Source: Amycolatopsis roodepoortensis (GTDB taxonomy: Bacteria > Actinomycetota > Actinomycetes > Mycobacteriales > Pseudonocardiaceae). From it: a stretch of 64,000 nt of DNA. The position numbers and the translations under genes were made by a program. Position 1 is the stretch's first letter, and every line of letters begins with the position of its first letter. A model generated the notes under the pieces. That model had not been told where the DNA came from and ran no database searches. It saw nothing but the letters and a program-made list of their open reading frames with translations. Shown here in pieces: positions 42,382 through 51,607 of this stretch. Where the stretch lies: contig NZ_JADBEJ010000004.1 of the NCBI RefSeq assembly GCF_014873915.1, positions 1,054,001 through 1,118,000 of the forward strand. The letters run 5' to 3'.

Positions 42382-43335
42382 TCAGGCCAGCGACAGCGCG
42401 ATCCCGTCGAGGATGTCGTGCTCGGAGATCACCAGTTCGCCGGGACCACCGCGCGTGGCGAACTGCTCGGCCAGCACCTGCACGATCACCGAGCCGCCGC
42501 CGATCACGTCGACCCGGCCGGGGTGGATCACCGGGTTCGCGGCGCGGGTCGCGTGGTCGGCCGTGAGGAGCGACCGCGCGACGCGGTCGATGTCGGCGTG
42601 GGAGAGCTTGGAAAGGTGGGTGCGCTCGGAGTCGTACTCCGACAGGCCCTGCGCCACGGCGGTCAGGGTCGTGACCGTCCCGGCGACGCCGATCCACGTC
42701 TTGGCGGTGGACACGTCCACCACGTCGAAGGCCTCGGTGAGGACCTTGGCGGCCAGCTCACGGGCTTCGGCGATTTCGGCCGCGGTCGGTGGGTCGGACT
42801 TCAGCGCGCGTTCGGTGATGCGCACGCAGCCGATGTCGACCGACTTGGCCGCGATGACCTCGGCCTGGCGACCGTCCCAGGTGCCGACCACGAGTTCGGT
42901 CGAGCCGCCACCGACGTCGACCACCACGAAGGGGCCGTCGTCGGGGTCCTGCTCGCCGACGGCGCCGGTGAAGGACAGGCGGGCCTCTTCGTCGCCGCTG
43001 ATGACTTCGGCCTCGGAGCCGAGCACCTCGCGCGTCATCGCGAAGAACTCGTCGCGGTTGCTCGCGTCGCGGGTCGCGGACGTCGCGACCATGCGGACCT
43101 TTTCGACGCCCTTGCGGCGCGCGGCGATCGTGTAGTCGGCCAGCGCCTTGCGGGTGCGCTCGAGCGCCTCGGGGGCCAGCTTGCCGGTGGCGTCCACGCC
43201 CTGGCCGAGGCGGACGATCCGCATCTCGCGGTGCAGGTCGCGCAGGTCGACCGTCCCGTCGTGGCGGGGCGTCAGCTCGGCGACGAGCAGGCGGATGGAG
43301 TTGGTCCCACAGTCGATCGCGGCAACACGAGGCAT
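42382..43335 (-). CDS. Exopolyphosphatase / Ppx-GppA family phosphatase
   Basis: Actin-like ATPase-fold enzyme that hydrolyses polyphosphate or pppGpp. The 317 residues have VAAIDCGTNSIRLLVAEL at the N-terminus, GDEEARLSFTGAV, the phosphate-2 loop VVDVGGGSTELVVG and GVAGTVTTLTAV. The short length matches the single-domain actinobacterial form, as in Rv1026 (ppx2). It lies downstream of eno, ftsB-like, DUF501 and transglycosylase genes on the same strand, the arrangement known from mycobacteria. Confidence 0.92.
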   Translation of the reverse strand: MPRVAAIDCGTNSIRLLVAELTPRHDGTVDLRDLHREMRIVRLGQGVDATGKLAPEALERTRKALADYTIAARRKGVEKVRMVATSATRDASNRDEFFAMTREVLGSEAEVISGDEEARLSFTGAVGEQDPDDGPFVVVDVGGGSTELVVGTWDGRQAEVIAAKSVDIGCVRITERALKSDPPTAAEIAEARELAAKVLTEAFDVVDVSTAKTWIGVAGTVTTLTAVAQGLSEYDSERTHLSKLSHADIDRVARSLLTADHATRAANPVIHPGRVDVIGGGSVIVQVLAEQFATRGGPGELVISEHDILDGIALSLA

Positions 43336-43357
43336 GCCCCGAGCTTAGACAATGCGA

Positions 43358-44557
43358 TCAGGGCGTCTTGGTACCGCTGGTGTCCGTCACCGTCGTGGTC
43401 GTGGTGATCGTCGTCGGCGAGCTGCAGGTCGTCGGCGGCGGAGCCGAAGTCGTCGTCGTGCTCGTGCTGGTGTTCGTGTTCGGCACCGTCTCCGTCTCGG
43501 TGACCGTCGGGCACTGCGGTGGCTTCGAGCTTGACGACGATTTCGAAGGCGACGAACTGGAACTCGAGTTCGTTCCCGGCAAGGTGTTCGACGGCGGCGT
43601 CACCGAACCGGGCGGCGTCGACGGCACCGGAGGCGGCGGCACCGACGCGGGCGGCGGGGCGGCACCGGCGTTCGGGGCGCCGATGGGCACCTTGCTGTCC
43701 GGCGTCGGCAGCACACCCGTGCGGTACGCCTCGGCCCAGATCAGCACGGTGTTCACGTAGGTGTCCGAGTTGTTGTAGCGGAACACGGCCGCGCGCAGCT
43801 GATCCGGTTTGGACAGGTCGAGCCCACCGGAGCACAGGTACCGGCCCGTGCCCAGCGCGGCGTCGAAGATGTTGTTCGGGTTCGACTCGCCGTCGCCGTT
43901 GCCGTCGGAGGCGTAGGCCTTCCAGGTCCCGGGGATGAACTGCGTCGGGCCGACGGCGCGGTCCCACACCGTGTCGCCGTCGAATTTGCCGCCGTCGGTG
44001 TCCGGGATGGCGGCGAACGGCCCGGCGCCGTTGAGCTGCGGGCCGAGGATCGGTTCGAGGGTATTGCCCTTGGCGTCGACGTAACCGCCGCGCGCGTGAT
44101 TGGACTCGATGCGGCCGATACTCGCGATCAAAGCCCAGTCGATGTGGCAGCCGGGCTGTTCGGCGATGAGGATGTCGGCGGCGTTGCGGTACGCGGCGAG
44201 CGCGGTGACCGGGATGCCGAGCGGCCCCTCGGGGAGTTCGTCCGCGGGGAGCGGGAGCGGGGTCGGCGCGTTCGGCAGGCTGCCGTCGACGCCGATCTGA
44301 TGGACGAGCGGGTTCTTCGGGTCGTAGCCGCCGACGAGGGCGACAGTGCCGGACTGGACCGTGCTCGCCGTCGCGGCCCAGCTGCCGGCACCGACGACCG
44401 CGGCACAGGCCGGGACGATGGCGAGGACACCTCCGGCCACCGCGGCGATCGTGCGGTGCCGGAGACAGAGTCTCCGGGCGGCTCGAGGTACGTGTCTCAG
44501 GCGAGAGCCCATGGATACAGCACCGGTCACCGCGCCTGGCACGTGCCTCACGCGCAT
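43358..44557 (-). CDS. Lytic murein transglycosylase with Ser/Thr/Pro-rich tail
   Basis: Cleaves peptidoglycan between MurNAc and GlcNAc. The 399 residues have a basic N-terminus and TM or signal helix (about 37-63), a catalytic domain with E in IGRIESNHARGG, RAVGPTQFIPGTWKAYASDGN and RYNNSDTYVNTVLIWAEAYR, and a long Pro, Ser and Thr-rich C-terminus (about 310-399) with homopolymer runs. The ATG at 44557 has GGGAGG upstream. It lies between ppx and DUF501. The tail may span the wall or be glycosylated (inference). Confidence 0.9.
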   Translation of the reverse strand: MRVRHVPGAVTGAVSMGSRLRHVPRAARRLCLRHRTIAAVAGGVLAIVPACAAVVGAGSWAATASTVQSGTVALVGGYDPKNPLVHQIGVDGSLPNAPTPLPLPADELPEGPLGIPVTALAAYRNAADILIAEQPGCHIDWALIASIGRIESNHARGGYVDAKGNTLEPILGPQLNGAGPFAAIPDTDGGKFDGDTVWDRAVGPTQFIPGTWKAYASDGNGDGESNPNNIFDAALGTGRYLCSGGLDLSKPDQLRAAVFRYNNSDTYVNTVLIWAEAYRTGVLPTPDSKVPIGAPNAGAAPPPASVPPPPVPSTPPGSVTPPSNTLPGTNSSSSSSPSKSSSSSKPPQCPTVTETETVPNTNTSTSTTTTSAPPPTTCSSPTTITTTTTVTDTSGTKTP

Positions 44558-44741
44558 AACTCAGAACCCTCCCGGCGGACCACGACTCGGCGATCCGGTA
44601 CTCGCTCACCCCGGCACCTCACAACTGGTGCCCAGCCTGCCGCATGCGGTGACCGGTTTCACCCCATAGGGGAAGACCAGTTGGTCGACATCCGGTGAAT
44701 TAACCCACCTGGAGGAACTATCTGTACACCGCGGGCCGGTG

Positions 44742-45257
44742 TTACCCCTGGCAGTCGCCGGACGGCCAGCCGTTCTCCTTGAGCAAAGCGAGCGTTTCGT
44801 CCCCGAACGGGTTCACGCCGGGGCCGACGGCCAGCGTGTGCGCCAGGTGGACGTGCAGGCATTTGACGCGGCCGGGCATCCCGCCCGCGCTGACCTCGTG
44901 CCCGAGCGGGTCGATGGCGTCGCGTTCGGCGAGGTAGCTCTCGTGGGTCCGCTGGTAGGCGGCCGCCAGCTCGGGGTCCTCCGCGAGCCGGTCGGTCATC
45001 TCCTTCATCAGCCCGGACGCCTCGAGCGTGCCGACCATGGAAGTCAGCTTCGGACAGGTCAAGTAGTAGAGCGTGGGGAACGGCGTGCCGTCGTCGAGAC
45101 GGGGGCTCGTCTGCACGACCGACGGGTGGCCGCTCGGGCAGCGCGCGGCGACGGCGCGCAGCGCACGGGGGGCCCGGCCGAGCTGTTCCGCGATGATCTC
45201 GCGGTCGGCGTCGGTCACAGGGTCGTATGAAGACTTTTCCGTGCTGTTCACACCCAT
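44742..45257 (-). CDS. DUF501 domain protein
   Basis: The 171 residues are a full DUF501 protein with RAPRALRAVAARCPSGHP, PTLYYLTCPKL and VKCLHVHLAHTLAVGPGVNP, whose Cys and His residues look metal-binding. Biochemical function is unknown. It lies 18 bp after the ftsB-like gene in the conserved eno, ftsB, DUF501, ppx order, matching Rv1023-Rv1026. Confidence 0.92.
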   Translation of the reverse strand: MGVNSTEKSSYDPVTDADREIIAEQLGRAPRALRAVAARCPSGHPSVVQTSPRLDDGTPFPTLYYLTCPKLTSMVGTLEASGLMKEMTDRLAEDPELAAAYQRTHESYLAERDAIDPLGHEVSAGGMPGRVKCLHVHLAHTLAVGPGVNPFGDETLALLKENGWPSGDCQG

Positions 45258-45275
45258 AAGGCTAAAGGGCGCACT

Positions 45276-45818
45276 TCAGCCGCCCGCGACCTGATCCCAC
45301 AGCTTCTCGTACCAGGAGCCCGCGGGCACCGGCTGCTGACCTTGCGGCTGCCCCTGCTCGGGTGCCTTGTCTTCAGGGAGCTGCACGATGTACGGCGTCT
45401 CGCCGGGCTTCACGAAACCGAACCGCTTACGCGCCTCCGCCTCGATCTGCGCCGGGTCGCTCAGCTCGGCCTTGCGGCCTTCCAGCTGGGTGACGCTCCG
45501 CTGCAGTTCGGACTGCAGCTGCTGCTGTTCGGTGACCTCGGACTTCTGGCTGAGGTACGTGCGCAGCGGGACGGCGATGGTGAACGCGAGCGCGCACACC
45601 ACGATCGCCACCACCGCGGCCCGGCGGGTGGTGGACATGCCGAGCACCTTCGCGGCGCCCGATGCCCGTTTCGCCGCCAGGCTGCGGCGCAGCCGGGTTC
45701 GGGCGCGGACCTCCGTCGTCGTCGTGCGACGGGCGCTCTCCGGTCGGCGGCCCCTGCTGGAGCCGCCGCCGTCCGCGCGCCCGTTACGACGGGTCCGCGC
45801 CCTCCCCCGGTCCGCCAT
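45276..45818 (-). CDS. FtsB/DivIC-like septum formation protein
   Basis: The 180 residues have a basic, Arg-rich cytoplasmic N-terminus (about 1-60), one TM helix (about 67-86), a coiled coil (about 90-118) and the conserved DivIC motif EAEARKRFGFVKPGETPYIV. This is the usual partner of FtsL and FtsQ at the divisome. It starts 6 bp after the eno stop. Length is greater than E. coli FtsB owing to the basic tail, as in other actinobacteria. Confidence 0.9.
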   Translation of the reverse strand: MADRGRARTRRNGRADGGGSSRGRRPESARRTTTTEVRARTRLRRSLAAKRASGAAKVLGMSTTRRAAVVAIVVCALAFTIAVPLRTYLSQKSEVTEQQQLQSELQRSVTQLEGRKAELSDPAQIEAEARKRFGFVKPGETPYIVQLPEDKAPEQGQPQGQQPVPAGSWYEKLWDQVAGG

Positions 45819-45824
45819 CGTTCG

Positions 45825-47156
<1,332 letters not shown>

Positions 47157-47271
47157 CTAGCCGTCACCGCAGTTCACCCGTTGGAGGCACGCGCCACAGC
47201 AGCCGCCGACCGGGCTTTCCGACCTTCCTCCCCACCGCCACCCTCGACGGAGGAGCTTCGCTCCGCAGTAC

Positions 47272-47766
47272 CTATTCCGTGACCGGTTCGTCCGCCCGGA
47301 CTTCCTTCCAGCCCGACGGGAGCTCGACGGTGTCGGAGAACTGCTGCCAGAAAGTCCAGCTGTTGCCGCCGATGTCGGAGACGGTGAACACGCGGGCGCC
47401 ATAGGGCTGATCCTGGGGCGCGTCGATGTCGGCGTCGTCGCCGAGCGCGGCGCGGACGCGCTCGTACTGCGCGTCGACGTCGGGGACGTACACGATGTTC
47501 AGCTGTCCGACCGGGCCGTCGACGCCTTTCGCCTGCCAGTACTCCGAGCCGACCCCGGCCAGCTGGATCTTGGCCGGGCCTGCGCACAGAGTGGCCTGGA
47601 ACACCTCGCCGGAGGCGTCGGCGAAGCGCACTTCCTCGGTGAACCCGAACACTCTGACCAGCCACGCGACCGCCTCGGTGGCATCGACGTAGTAGAGGTA
47701 CGGCGCCAGACCGAGGTAGCCGGGCTCGCATTCTTCGGCACTGCTCATGGCAGGACAGTCCACCAT
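47272..47766 (-). CDS. VOC (glyoxalase/bleomycin-resistance) family protein
   Basis: The 164 residues carry one VOC module (APYLYYVDATEAVAWLVRVF, EVFQATLCAGPAKIQLAG, DVDAQYERVRAALGDDADI, QPYGARVFTVSDIGGNSWTF). Function is not predictable within this superfamily. The ATG at 47766 has AGGAG eleven bases upstream; the ATG at 47748 (MSSAEE) is the alternative. Divergent from a TPR gene across about 54 bp. It lies just upstream of eno on the same strand but is an accessory gene. Confidence 0.85.
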   Translation of the reverse strand: MVDCPAMSSAEECEPGYLGLAPYLYYVDATEAVAWLVRVFGFTEEVRFADASGEVFQATLCAGPAKIQLAGVGSEYWQAKGVDGPVGQLNIVYVPDVDAQYERVRAALGDDADIDAPQDQPYGARVFTVSDIGGNSWTFWQQFSDTVELPSGWKEVRADEPVTE

Positions 47767-47820
47767 GACCGTTTCAGCTCCTCGTGAACGCCCCTGCCCA
47801 GGGGTATCGTGGAGCGGACC

Positions 47821-48234
47821 ATGATGGATGCCGAACCCGCCCCAGAACCCGGTGAGGACTCGTCCGGAGAGTCCCGGTTCCGCGCCTTCCGGCAGGCGGA
47901 AGCGCTGGTCGAAAGCCGCAGGCCGCTCGACGCCCTCAAGGCCCTCGAGCCCTTGCTGGAGGACGAAACCGACAAACCGAGTGTTCAGTTGCTGGCAGGC
48001 CGCGCGTACTTCCACTCCGCACAGTTGCGGCGGGCCGAACGCGCCTTCACCCGGGTGCTGGAGCTGGACCCCACCGATCATTACGCGCGGTTCGTGCTCG
48101 GGCGGACCCTCCAGCGCCTCGGCCGGTTGACCGAGGCGCTCGCGCAGATGCGGATAGCGTCGGCGATGCACCCGATCCCGGAGTATCTGGAAGCGATCAG
48201 CGAGGTCAGCGCGCGGATCGCGTTGCGCGACTGA
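47821..48234 (+). CDS. Small TPR protein
   Basis: The 137 residues consist of two or three tetratricopeptide repeats (FRQAEALVESRRPLDALKAL, QLLAGRAYFHSAQLRRAERA, YARFVLGRTLQRLGRLTEAL) after an acidic N-terminus. Such proteins mediate protein contacts; no partner is evident. The ATG at 47821 has GGAG seven bases upstream; a GTG at 47809 is less likely. Two direct copies of the dispersed 17-base word follow its stop. Confidence 0.85.
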   Translation: MMDAEPAPEPGEDSSGESRFRAFRQAEALVESRRPLDALKALEPLLEDETDKPSVQLLAGRAYFHSAQLRRAERAFTRVLELDPTDHYARFVLGRTLQRLGRLTEALAQMRIASAMHPIPEYLEAISEVSARIALRD

Positions 48235-48246
48235 CCCGGCCGCCGG

Positions 48247-48307
48247 AGCAAGGGACCTTTGCTCTCAATGTTGATCACCGTCACCCCTGGCGCAAGGGAC
48301 CTTTGCT
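48247..48307. repeat. Two direct copies of the AGCAAGGGACCTTTGCT word
   Basis: Copies at 48247-48263 and 48291-48307 (first base differs in the second copy) are in the same orientation, unlike the inverted pairs at 1.9 and 12.4 kb. They lie between convergent genes (stops 48234 and 48309). Each copy alone can form a small AGCAA/TTGCT-type stem. Confidence 0.75.
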
Positions 48308-48308
48308 G

Positions 48309-48878
48309 TCACGTCGACCTGGCCCGCAGGTGGGCCCGCTCCCCCTGCTTGCCGAACAGCACCAGCAGCTCCACCGGCCCCGGCCCCGCGCTGCCGAACC
48401 AATGCGGCACCCGCGTGTCGAACTCCGCGGCCTCGCCGGGTCCCATCGTGAAGTCGCGGTCGCCGAGCAGCGCCCGCAGCCGTCCACTGAGGACGTACAT
48501 CCACTCGTAGCCCTCGTGCGTGCGCTGCACGGGCTCGATGTCCTCGACCGGGATCAGCAGTTTGAACGCCTGCGGCTGGCCGGGTTGCGCGGTCAGCGCC
48601 CAGGCGGTGAACCTGCCGAATTTCTGCGGTTTCATCCGGACCCGCGGGTCGGCGGGTTCGGGTTCGCCGACCAGTTCGTCGAGCGGTACCTGATGGGCCG
48701 CCGACAAGGTGAGCAACAGCTCCAGCGTGGCCTTCCGGGTGCCCGATTCGAGCCGCGAGAGCGTACTGGCGGAGATCCCCGTCGCCTCCGAAAGCGCGGA
48801 GAGGGTGGTGCCGCGTTCCTTGCGGAGCTGCTTGAGCTTCGGGCCGACCTCGGCGAGCCGCCGTTCGATGTCCTGCAT
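48309..48878 (-). CDS. XRE-cupin transcriptional regulator
   Basis: The 189 residues have an N-terminal XRE HTH (LKQLRKERGTTLSALSEATG, then SASTLSRLESGTRKATL) and a C-terminal cupin barrel (HEGYEWMYVLSGRLRALLGD, MGPGEAAEFDTRVPHWFG) that binds a ligand. The ATG at 48878 has GGAGG upstream. It is divergent from a thioredoxin-reductase-like gene; a TTGCC/GGCAA dyad lies in the 66-bp gap, so it likely controls that gene and itself. Confidence 0.9.
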   Translation of the reverse strand: MQDIERRLAEVGPKLKQLRKERGTTLSALSEATGISASTLSRLESGTRKATLELLLTLSAAHQVPLDELVGEPEPADPRVRMKPQKFGRFTAWALTAQPGQPQAFKLLIPVEDIEPVQRTHEGYEWMYVLSGRLRALLGDRDFTMGPGEAAEFDTRVPHWFGSAGPGPVELLVLFGKQGERAHLRARST

Positions 48879-48887
48879 GCCTCCAGT

Positions 48888-48915
48888 TTGCCAAATCGGC
48901 AATGAACTTTGCCAA
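48888..48915. promoter_or_regulatory. Operator-like dyad in the XRE/oxidoreductase gap
   Basis: TTGCC-AAATC-GGCAA (48888-48902) forms a dyad, and TTTGCCAA recurs at 48908-48915 as a direct repeat of its left half. It lies only 9 bp from the regulator start. Binding by the XRE-cupin protein is inferred from position. Confidence 0.6.
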
Positions 48916-48944
48916 TCCTCGCGAAGATCCGGATGCTCGGCACC

Positions 48945-49853
48945 ATGAACAACGAATTCGACGTGGTGATCATCGGTGGTGGCGTCGCGGGTCTCAGCGC
49001 GGCATTGGTACTGGGCAGGGCACGGCGCCGGGTCGTCGTGATCGACGGCGGCACCCCGCGCAACGCGCCCGCCGCGCACGCGCACGGCTTCCTGACCAGG
49101 GACGGCATTCCACCCAAGGAACTACTGGAGATAGGCCGCGACGAGGTCCGTGCCTACGGTGTCGAGATCGTCGAGGACGTCGTCCACCGGCTACGTCACG
49201 ACAAGGCGGTGGAGCTGGCGGGCGGCCGGGTCATCCGCGGTCGCCGGATCGTGGTGACCACCGGGCTGGCCGACGAACTGCCGGACGTCCCCGGCGTCGC
49301 GGAGCGGTTCGGCGCCGACGTGCTGCACTGCCCGTACTGCCACGGCTGGGAGGTGCGCGACCGGCGTTTCGGTGTACTCGCCACCTCGGAGAAGTCGGTC
49401 CACCAGGCGCTGATCGTCTGGCAGTGGAGCAAGGACCTGACCTTCTTCACGCATACGCAGCAGCTCTCGGCCGAAGACCGGGCGAAGCTGACCGGCCTGG
49501 GCATCCGGATCGTCGACGGGAAGGTGTCCGAGCTCGCCGTCGAAGGCGACCGGCTGACGGGCGTCCGGCTCGTCGACGGCGGATTCGTCGAACGCGACGT
49601 CGTGTTCGTCGGCCCGAAGTTCGTCCCGCACGACCGGCTTCTCGCCCAGATCGGCTGCGCGCGCACCGAAAGCGGCTCGATCGCGGTGGACGCACAGGGC
49701 CGCACGAACGTGGACGGCGTCTGGGCGGCGGGGAACGTCGTCGATCCGATGGCGCAGCTGGTCGTCGCCGCGGGTGACGCCTACCGGATGGCGTCGGCGC
49801 TCAACTTCGACCTGGTGCTCGAAGATCAGGGCGCAACGCTGGCGTCCGCGTAA
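48945..49853 (+). CDS. Thioredoxin-reductase-like FAD/NAD(P) oxidoreductase
   Basis: The 302 residues hold the FAD motif VVIIGGGVAGLSAA, a redox pair C129 and C132 in LHCPYCHGWEVRD, and the C-terminal FAD motif GVWAAGNVVDPM. The NADP segment between them is atypical (FGVLATSEKSVHQAL lacks the usual GGGDSA), so electron donor and partner may differ from TrxB. The ATG at 48945 was chosen from family alignment; 48933 is in frame. It is under divergent XRE-cupin control. Its last 28 bp overlap the end of the convergent transglycosylase-like gene. Confidence 0.87.
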   Translation: MNNEFDVVIIGGGVAGLSAALVLGRARRRVVVIDGGTPRNAPAAHAHGFLTRDGIPPKELLEIGRDEVRAYGVEIVEDVVHRLRHDKAVELAGGRVIRGRRIVVTTGLADELPDVPGVAERFGADVLHCPYCHGWEVRDRRFGVLATSEKSVHQALIVWQWSKDLTFFTHTQQLSAEDRAKLTGLGIRIVDGKVSELAVEGDRLTGVRLVDGGFVERDVVFVGPKFVPHDRLLAQIGCARTESGSIAVDAQGRTNVDGVWAAGNVVDPMAQLVVAAGDAYRMASALNFDLVLEDQGATLASA

Positions 49854-50530
49854 GTGTCGGCCGCGCTGAAGACCTCCTGGACGTAGGGCACCGCCGGGTT
49901 GAACACCCGCATCGCCTTCCACCAGCCGTCCGGAGTGGCGACGTCGTCGCCGGCGGCGCACAGGTAGCGGGCGGTGACGAAGGCGGCGTCGTCGAGGTCC
50001 TTCGGATCCGGTTGCTTGCCGTCGCTCCTGGCCCGGGCGGAGTGCTTGGCCCAGACGTCGGCCGGGAGCGTGATCGGGCCGGGCCTGCCCTGCGCCGTTT
50101 CGACGTGGGAGATCCCGGCGAGGGTCGCCCACGAGAGGTGGCAGCCCGGCTTCTGCCGACGAAGCCACATCTCGGCGCGGCCGTAGGCGGAGAGATCGGC
50201 GACGGAAAGCCGCGTCTTCGCCGCCACCCGGTTCGCCCAGGTCTCGAGTTCGGCCGCGTCGGAAACGGTGGGCCGGTCGGGCGGCGCGGCGAGCCCCGCA
50301 CGCGGGGTCGCCGCCCCGGGCTGGGGCTTCTGGTCGGGAACCGTGAGCGCGGGCTGGGGCTGAGCCGGCGGAGGCGGCTCCTCGCCTCCCGGCCGGTTCA
50401 CCCCGACGGTCATGATCAACACCACGCCCGTCAGCACGAGCCCACCCGCGAAAGCGAGCCTGGACACGTACGGCGGCAGAGGGCGGGCAGCATGCTCCGG
50501 GGCTTCGGTGCTCTGGGCGGTTTCGGCCAC
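49826..50530 (-). CDS. Membrane-anchored lytic-transglycosylase-like protein (LpqU-like by position)
   Basis: The 234 residues have a cytoplasmic N-terminus, one TM helix (about 24-44), a Pro/Gln-rich linker (about 48-85) and a transglycosylase-like domain with the likely catalytic Glu in AGISHVETAQGRPG, PADVWAKHSARARSDG and FVTARYLCAAGDD. Its size and place between mazG and eno match mycobacterial lpqU, although it has a TM anchor rather than a lipobox. It differs clearly from the longer transglycosylase at 43358. Its 3' end overlaps the oxidoreductase gene. Confidence 0.85.
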   Translation of the reverse strand: MAETAQSTEAPEHAARPLPPYVSRLAFAGGLVLTGVVLIMTVGVNRPGGEEPPPPAQPQPALTVPDQKPQPGAATPRAGLAAPPDRPTVSDAAELETWANRVAAKTRLSVADLSAYGRAEMWLRRQKPGCHLSWATLAGISHVETAQGRPGPITLPADVWAKHSARARSDGKQPDPKDLDDAAFVTARYLCAAGDDVATPDGWWKAMRVFNPAVPYVQEVFSAADTYADASVAP

Positions 50531-50644
50531 CCGGTCAGGTTACTTCGCCACACTTCCGGGCGATGCCCCAATCGGCTTACGAACCCGACCGACGGTAGAA
50601 CCGATCGGCGACCGGCTGCTCTTGACCTCCAGATAAGTGGAGGT

Positions 50645-51070
50645 ATGACACTGCTTCCCATGTTCAGTGAAGCGGAACTCGACTACCTCGCCACCCAAGG
50701 ACTCGGGCGGCTCGCCACGGCGCAGCCGGACGGCACGCTGCAGGTCAGCCCCGTCGGTTACGCGTACAACACCGAGACGCGGACGATCGACATCACCGGC
50801 TACGAACTGGCGAAGAGCAAGAAGTTCCGGAACGTGGCCGCCAACGGGCGGGCCGCGTTCGTGGTGGACGACATGCCCTCGCAGGACCCGCCCAGGATCC
50901 GCTGCCTCGAAATCCGCGGCCGGGCCGAGGCGCTGACCGGCGTCCGCACCCCCGACGGCCATCTCGACGGCGCGGTGATCCGGATCCACCCGTCGCGGAT
51001 CGTCAGCCTCGGTGTCGACGACCCGGACCACGATCCGCTCGATCTCGTTCCGCACAACCGAAACGTCTGA
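50645..51070 (+). CDS. PPOX-class split-barrel protein, F420-dependent type
   Basis: The 141 residues form the pyridoxamine-phosphate-oxidase-like barrel: FSEAELDYLATQGLGRLATA, GTLQVSPVGYAYN, KKFRNVAANGRAAFVVDD and IRCLEIRGRAEAL. Actinobacterial members use F420 or FMN; members with this N-terminus are usually classed as F420-dependent. GGAGG precedes the ATG. Monocistronic, followed by a perfect 27-bp hairpin. Substrate unknown. Confidence 0.85.
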   Translation: MTLLPMFSEAELDYLATQGLGRLATAQPDGTLQVSPVGYAYNTETRTIDITGYELAKSKKFRNVAANGRAAFVVDDMPSQDPPRIRCLEIRGRAEALTGVRTPDGHLDGAVIRIHPSRIVSLGVDDPDHDPLDLVPHNRNV

Positions 51071-51101
51071 CGGAGGTCAGAGCCGGGGTCGTTGGCCCTT
51101 T

Positions 51102-51160
51102 CAAGTACGTGATGTCCCCTTCCTTGCGTCAGGCGCAAGGAAGGGGACATCACGTACTTG
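51102..51160. terminator. Perfect 27-bp hairpin between convergent genes
   Basis: Bases 51102-51128 and 51134-51160 are perfect inverted repeats around TCAGG. It is the longest perfect stem in the window, placed between the PPOX stop (51070) and the MerR stop (51184). The arm contains AAGTACGTGATGTCCCC. No T tract is needed for a bidirectional terminator of this type in actinomycetes. Confidence 0.85.
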
Positions 51161-51183
51161 TGTTCTGTGCGTTGATCACCGAG

Positions 51184-51543
51184 CTAGGCATGGGTGAGTG
51201 TTCGGCTGGAGGCTGCGAGGATCTCGCCCAGAGCGGCGCGAGCCTGGGTGAGGTCGGCTATGCGGGAGTCCAGCTCGGCGTACTGGGTACTGAGGTGGTC
51301 GAGAACGCAGGCTTGGAGTTCAGTGCCGTCACCGACGAAACAGGGCATGAGTTCGCGGATGACCTTGGTGGGAAGTCCAGCGGCGAGCAGGGTACGGATG
51401 CGGGCGACGGCGACGGGGGCCGCGGAGTCGTAATGGCGATGACCGCCTTCGCTGCGACGGGAGGTGAGCAGCCCCTGGGCCTCGTAGTAGCGAAGAAGGC
51501 GGACGGCCACGCCTGTTTCGCGAGACAGCTCCCCGATCTTCAT
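51184..51543 (-). CDS. MerR family transcriptional regulator
   Basis: The 119 residues have a MerR winged helix (MKIGELSRETGVAVRLLRYY, 1-20) and dimer helix with a short tail; cysteines in ELMPCFVGDGTELQACVLDH are placed as in the MerR protein at 14937. The ATG at 51543 has an AGGTGG site. It diverges from an antibiotic-biosynthesis-monooxygenase-like gene across a 64-bp gap that holds a model MerR promoter, so it should activate that gene. Confidence 0.9.
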   Translation of the reverse strand: MKIGELSRETGVAVRLLRYYEAQGLLTSRRSEGGHRHYDSAAPVAVARIRTLLAAGLPTKVIRELMPCFVGDGTELQACVLDHLSTQYAELDSRIADLTQARAALGEILAASSRTLTHA

Positions 51544-51568
51544 GTGACCCACCTCATACGACAGCGGC

Positions 51569-51600
51569 TTGAACCTGACACTGATGTCAGATTCTACCGT
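51569..51600 (+). promoter_or_regulatory. MerR-type promoter of the ABM-domain gene, leaderless
   Basis: -35 TTGAAC (51569-51574), a 20-bp spacer starting with the perfect dyad CTGACA-CTGA-TGTCAG (51575-51590), -10 TACCGT (51595-51600), seven bases, then the ATG at 51608. Geometry is the same as at 14877-14908 and 23074-23105. Confidence 0.8.
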
Positions 51601-51607
51601 TGATCGC

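Noticed and set aside
44558..44741. Cyclic-di-AMP (ydaO) riboswitch upstream of the transglycosylase gene
   Set aside because: Such switches often precede wall hydrolases in actinomycetes and a GGGGTGAAACCGG stretch is present, but the conserved CCGAACCCG(A/T)CAGCTAACC part is missing.
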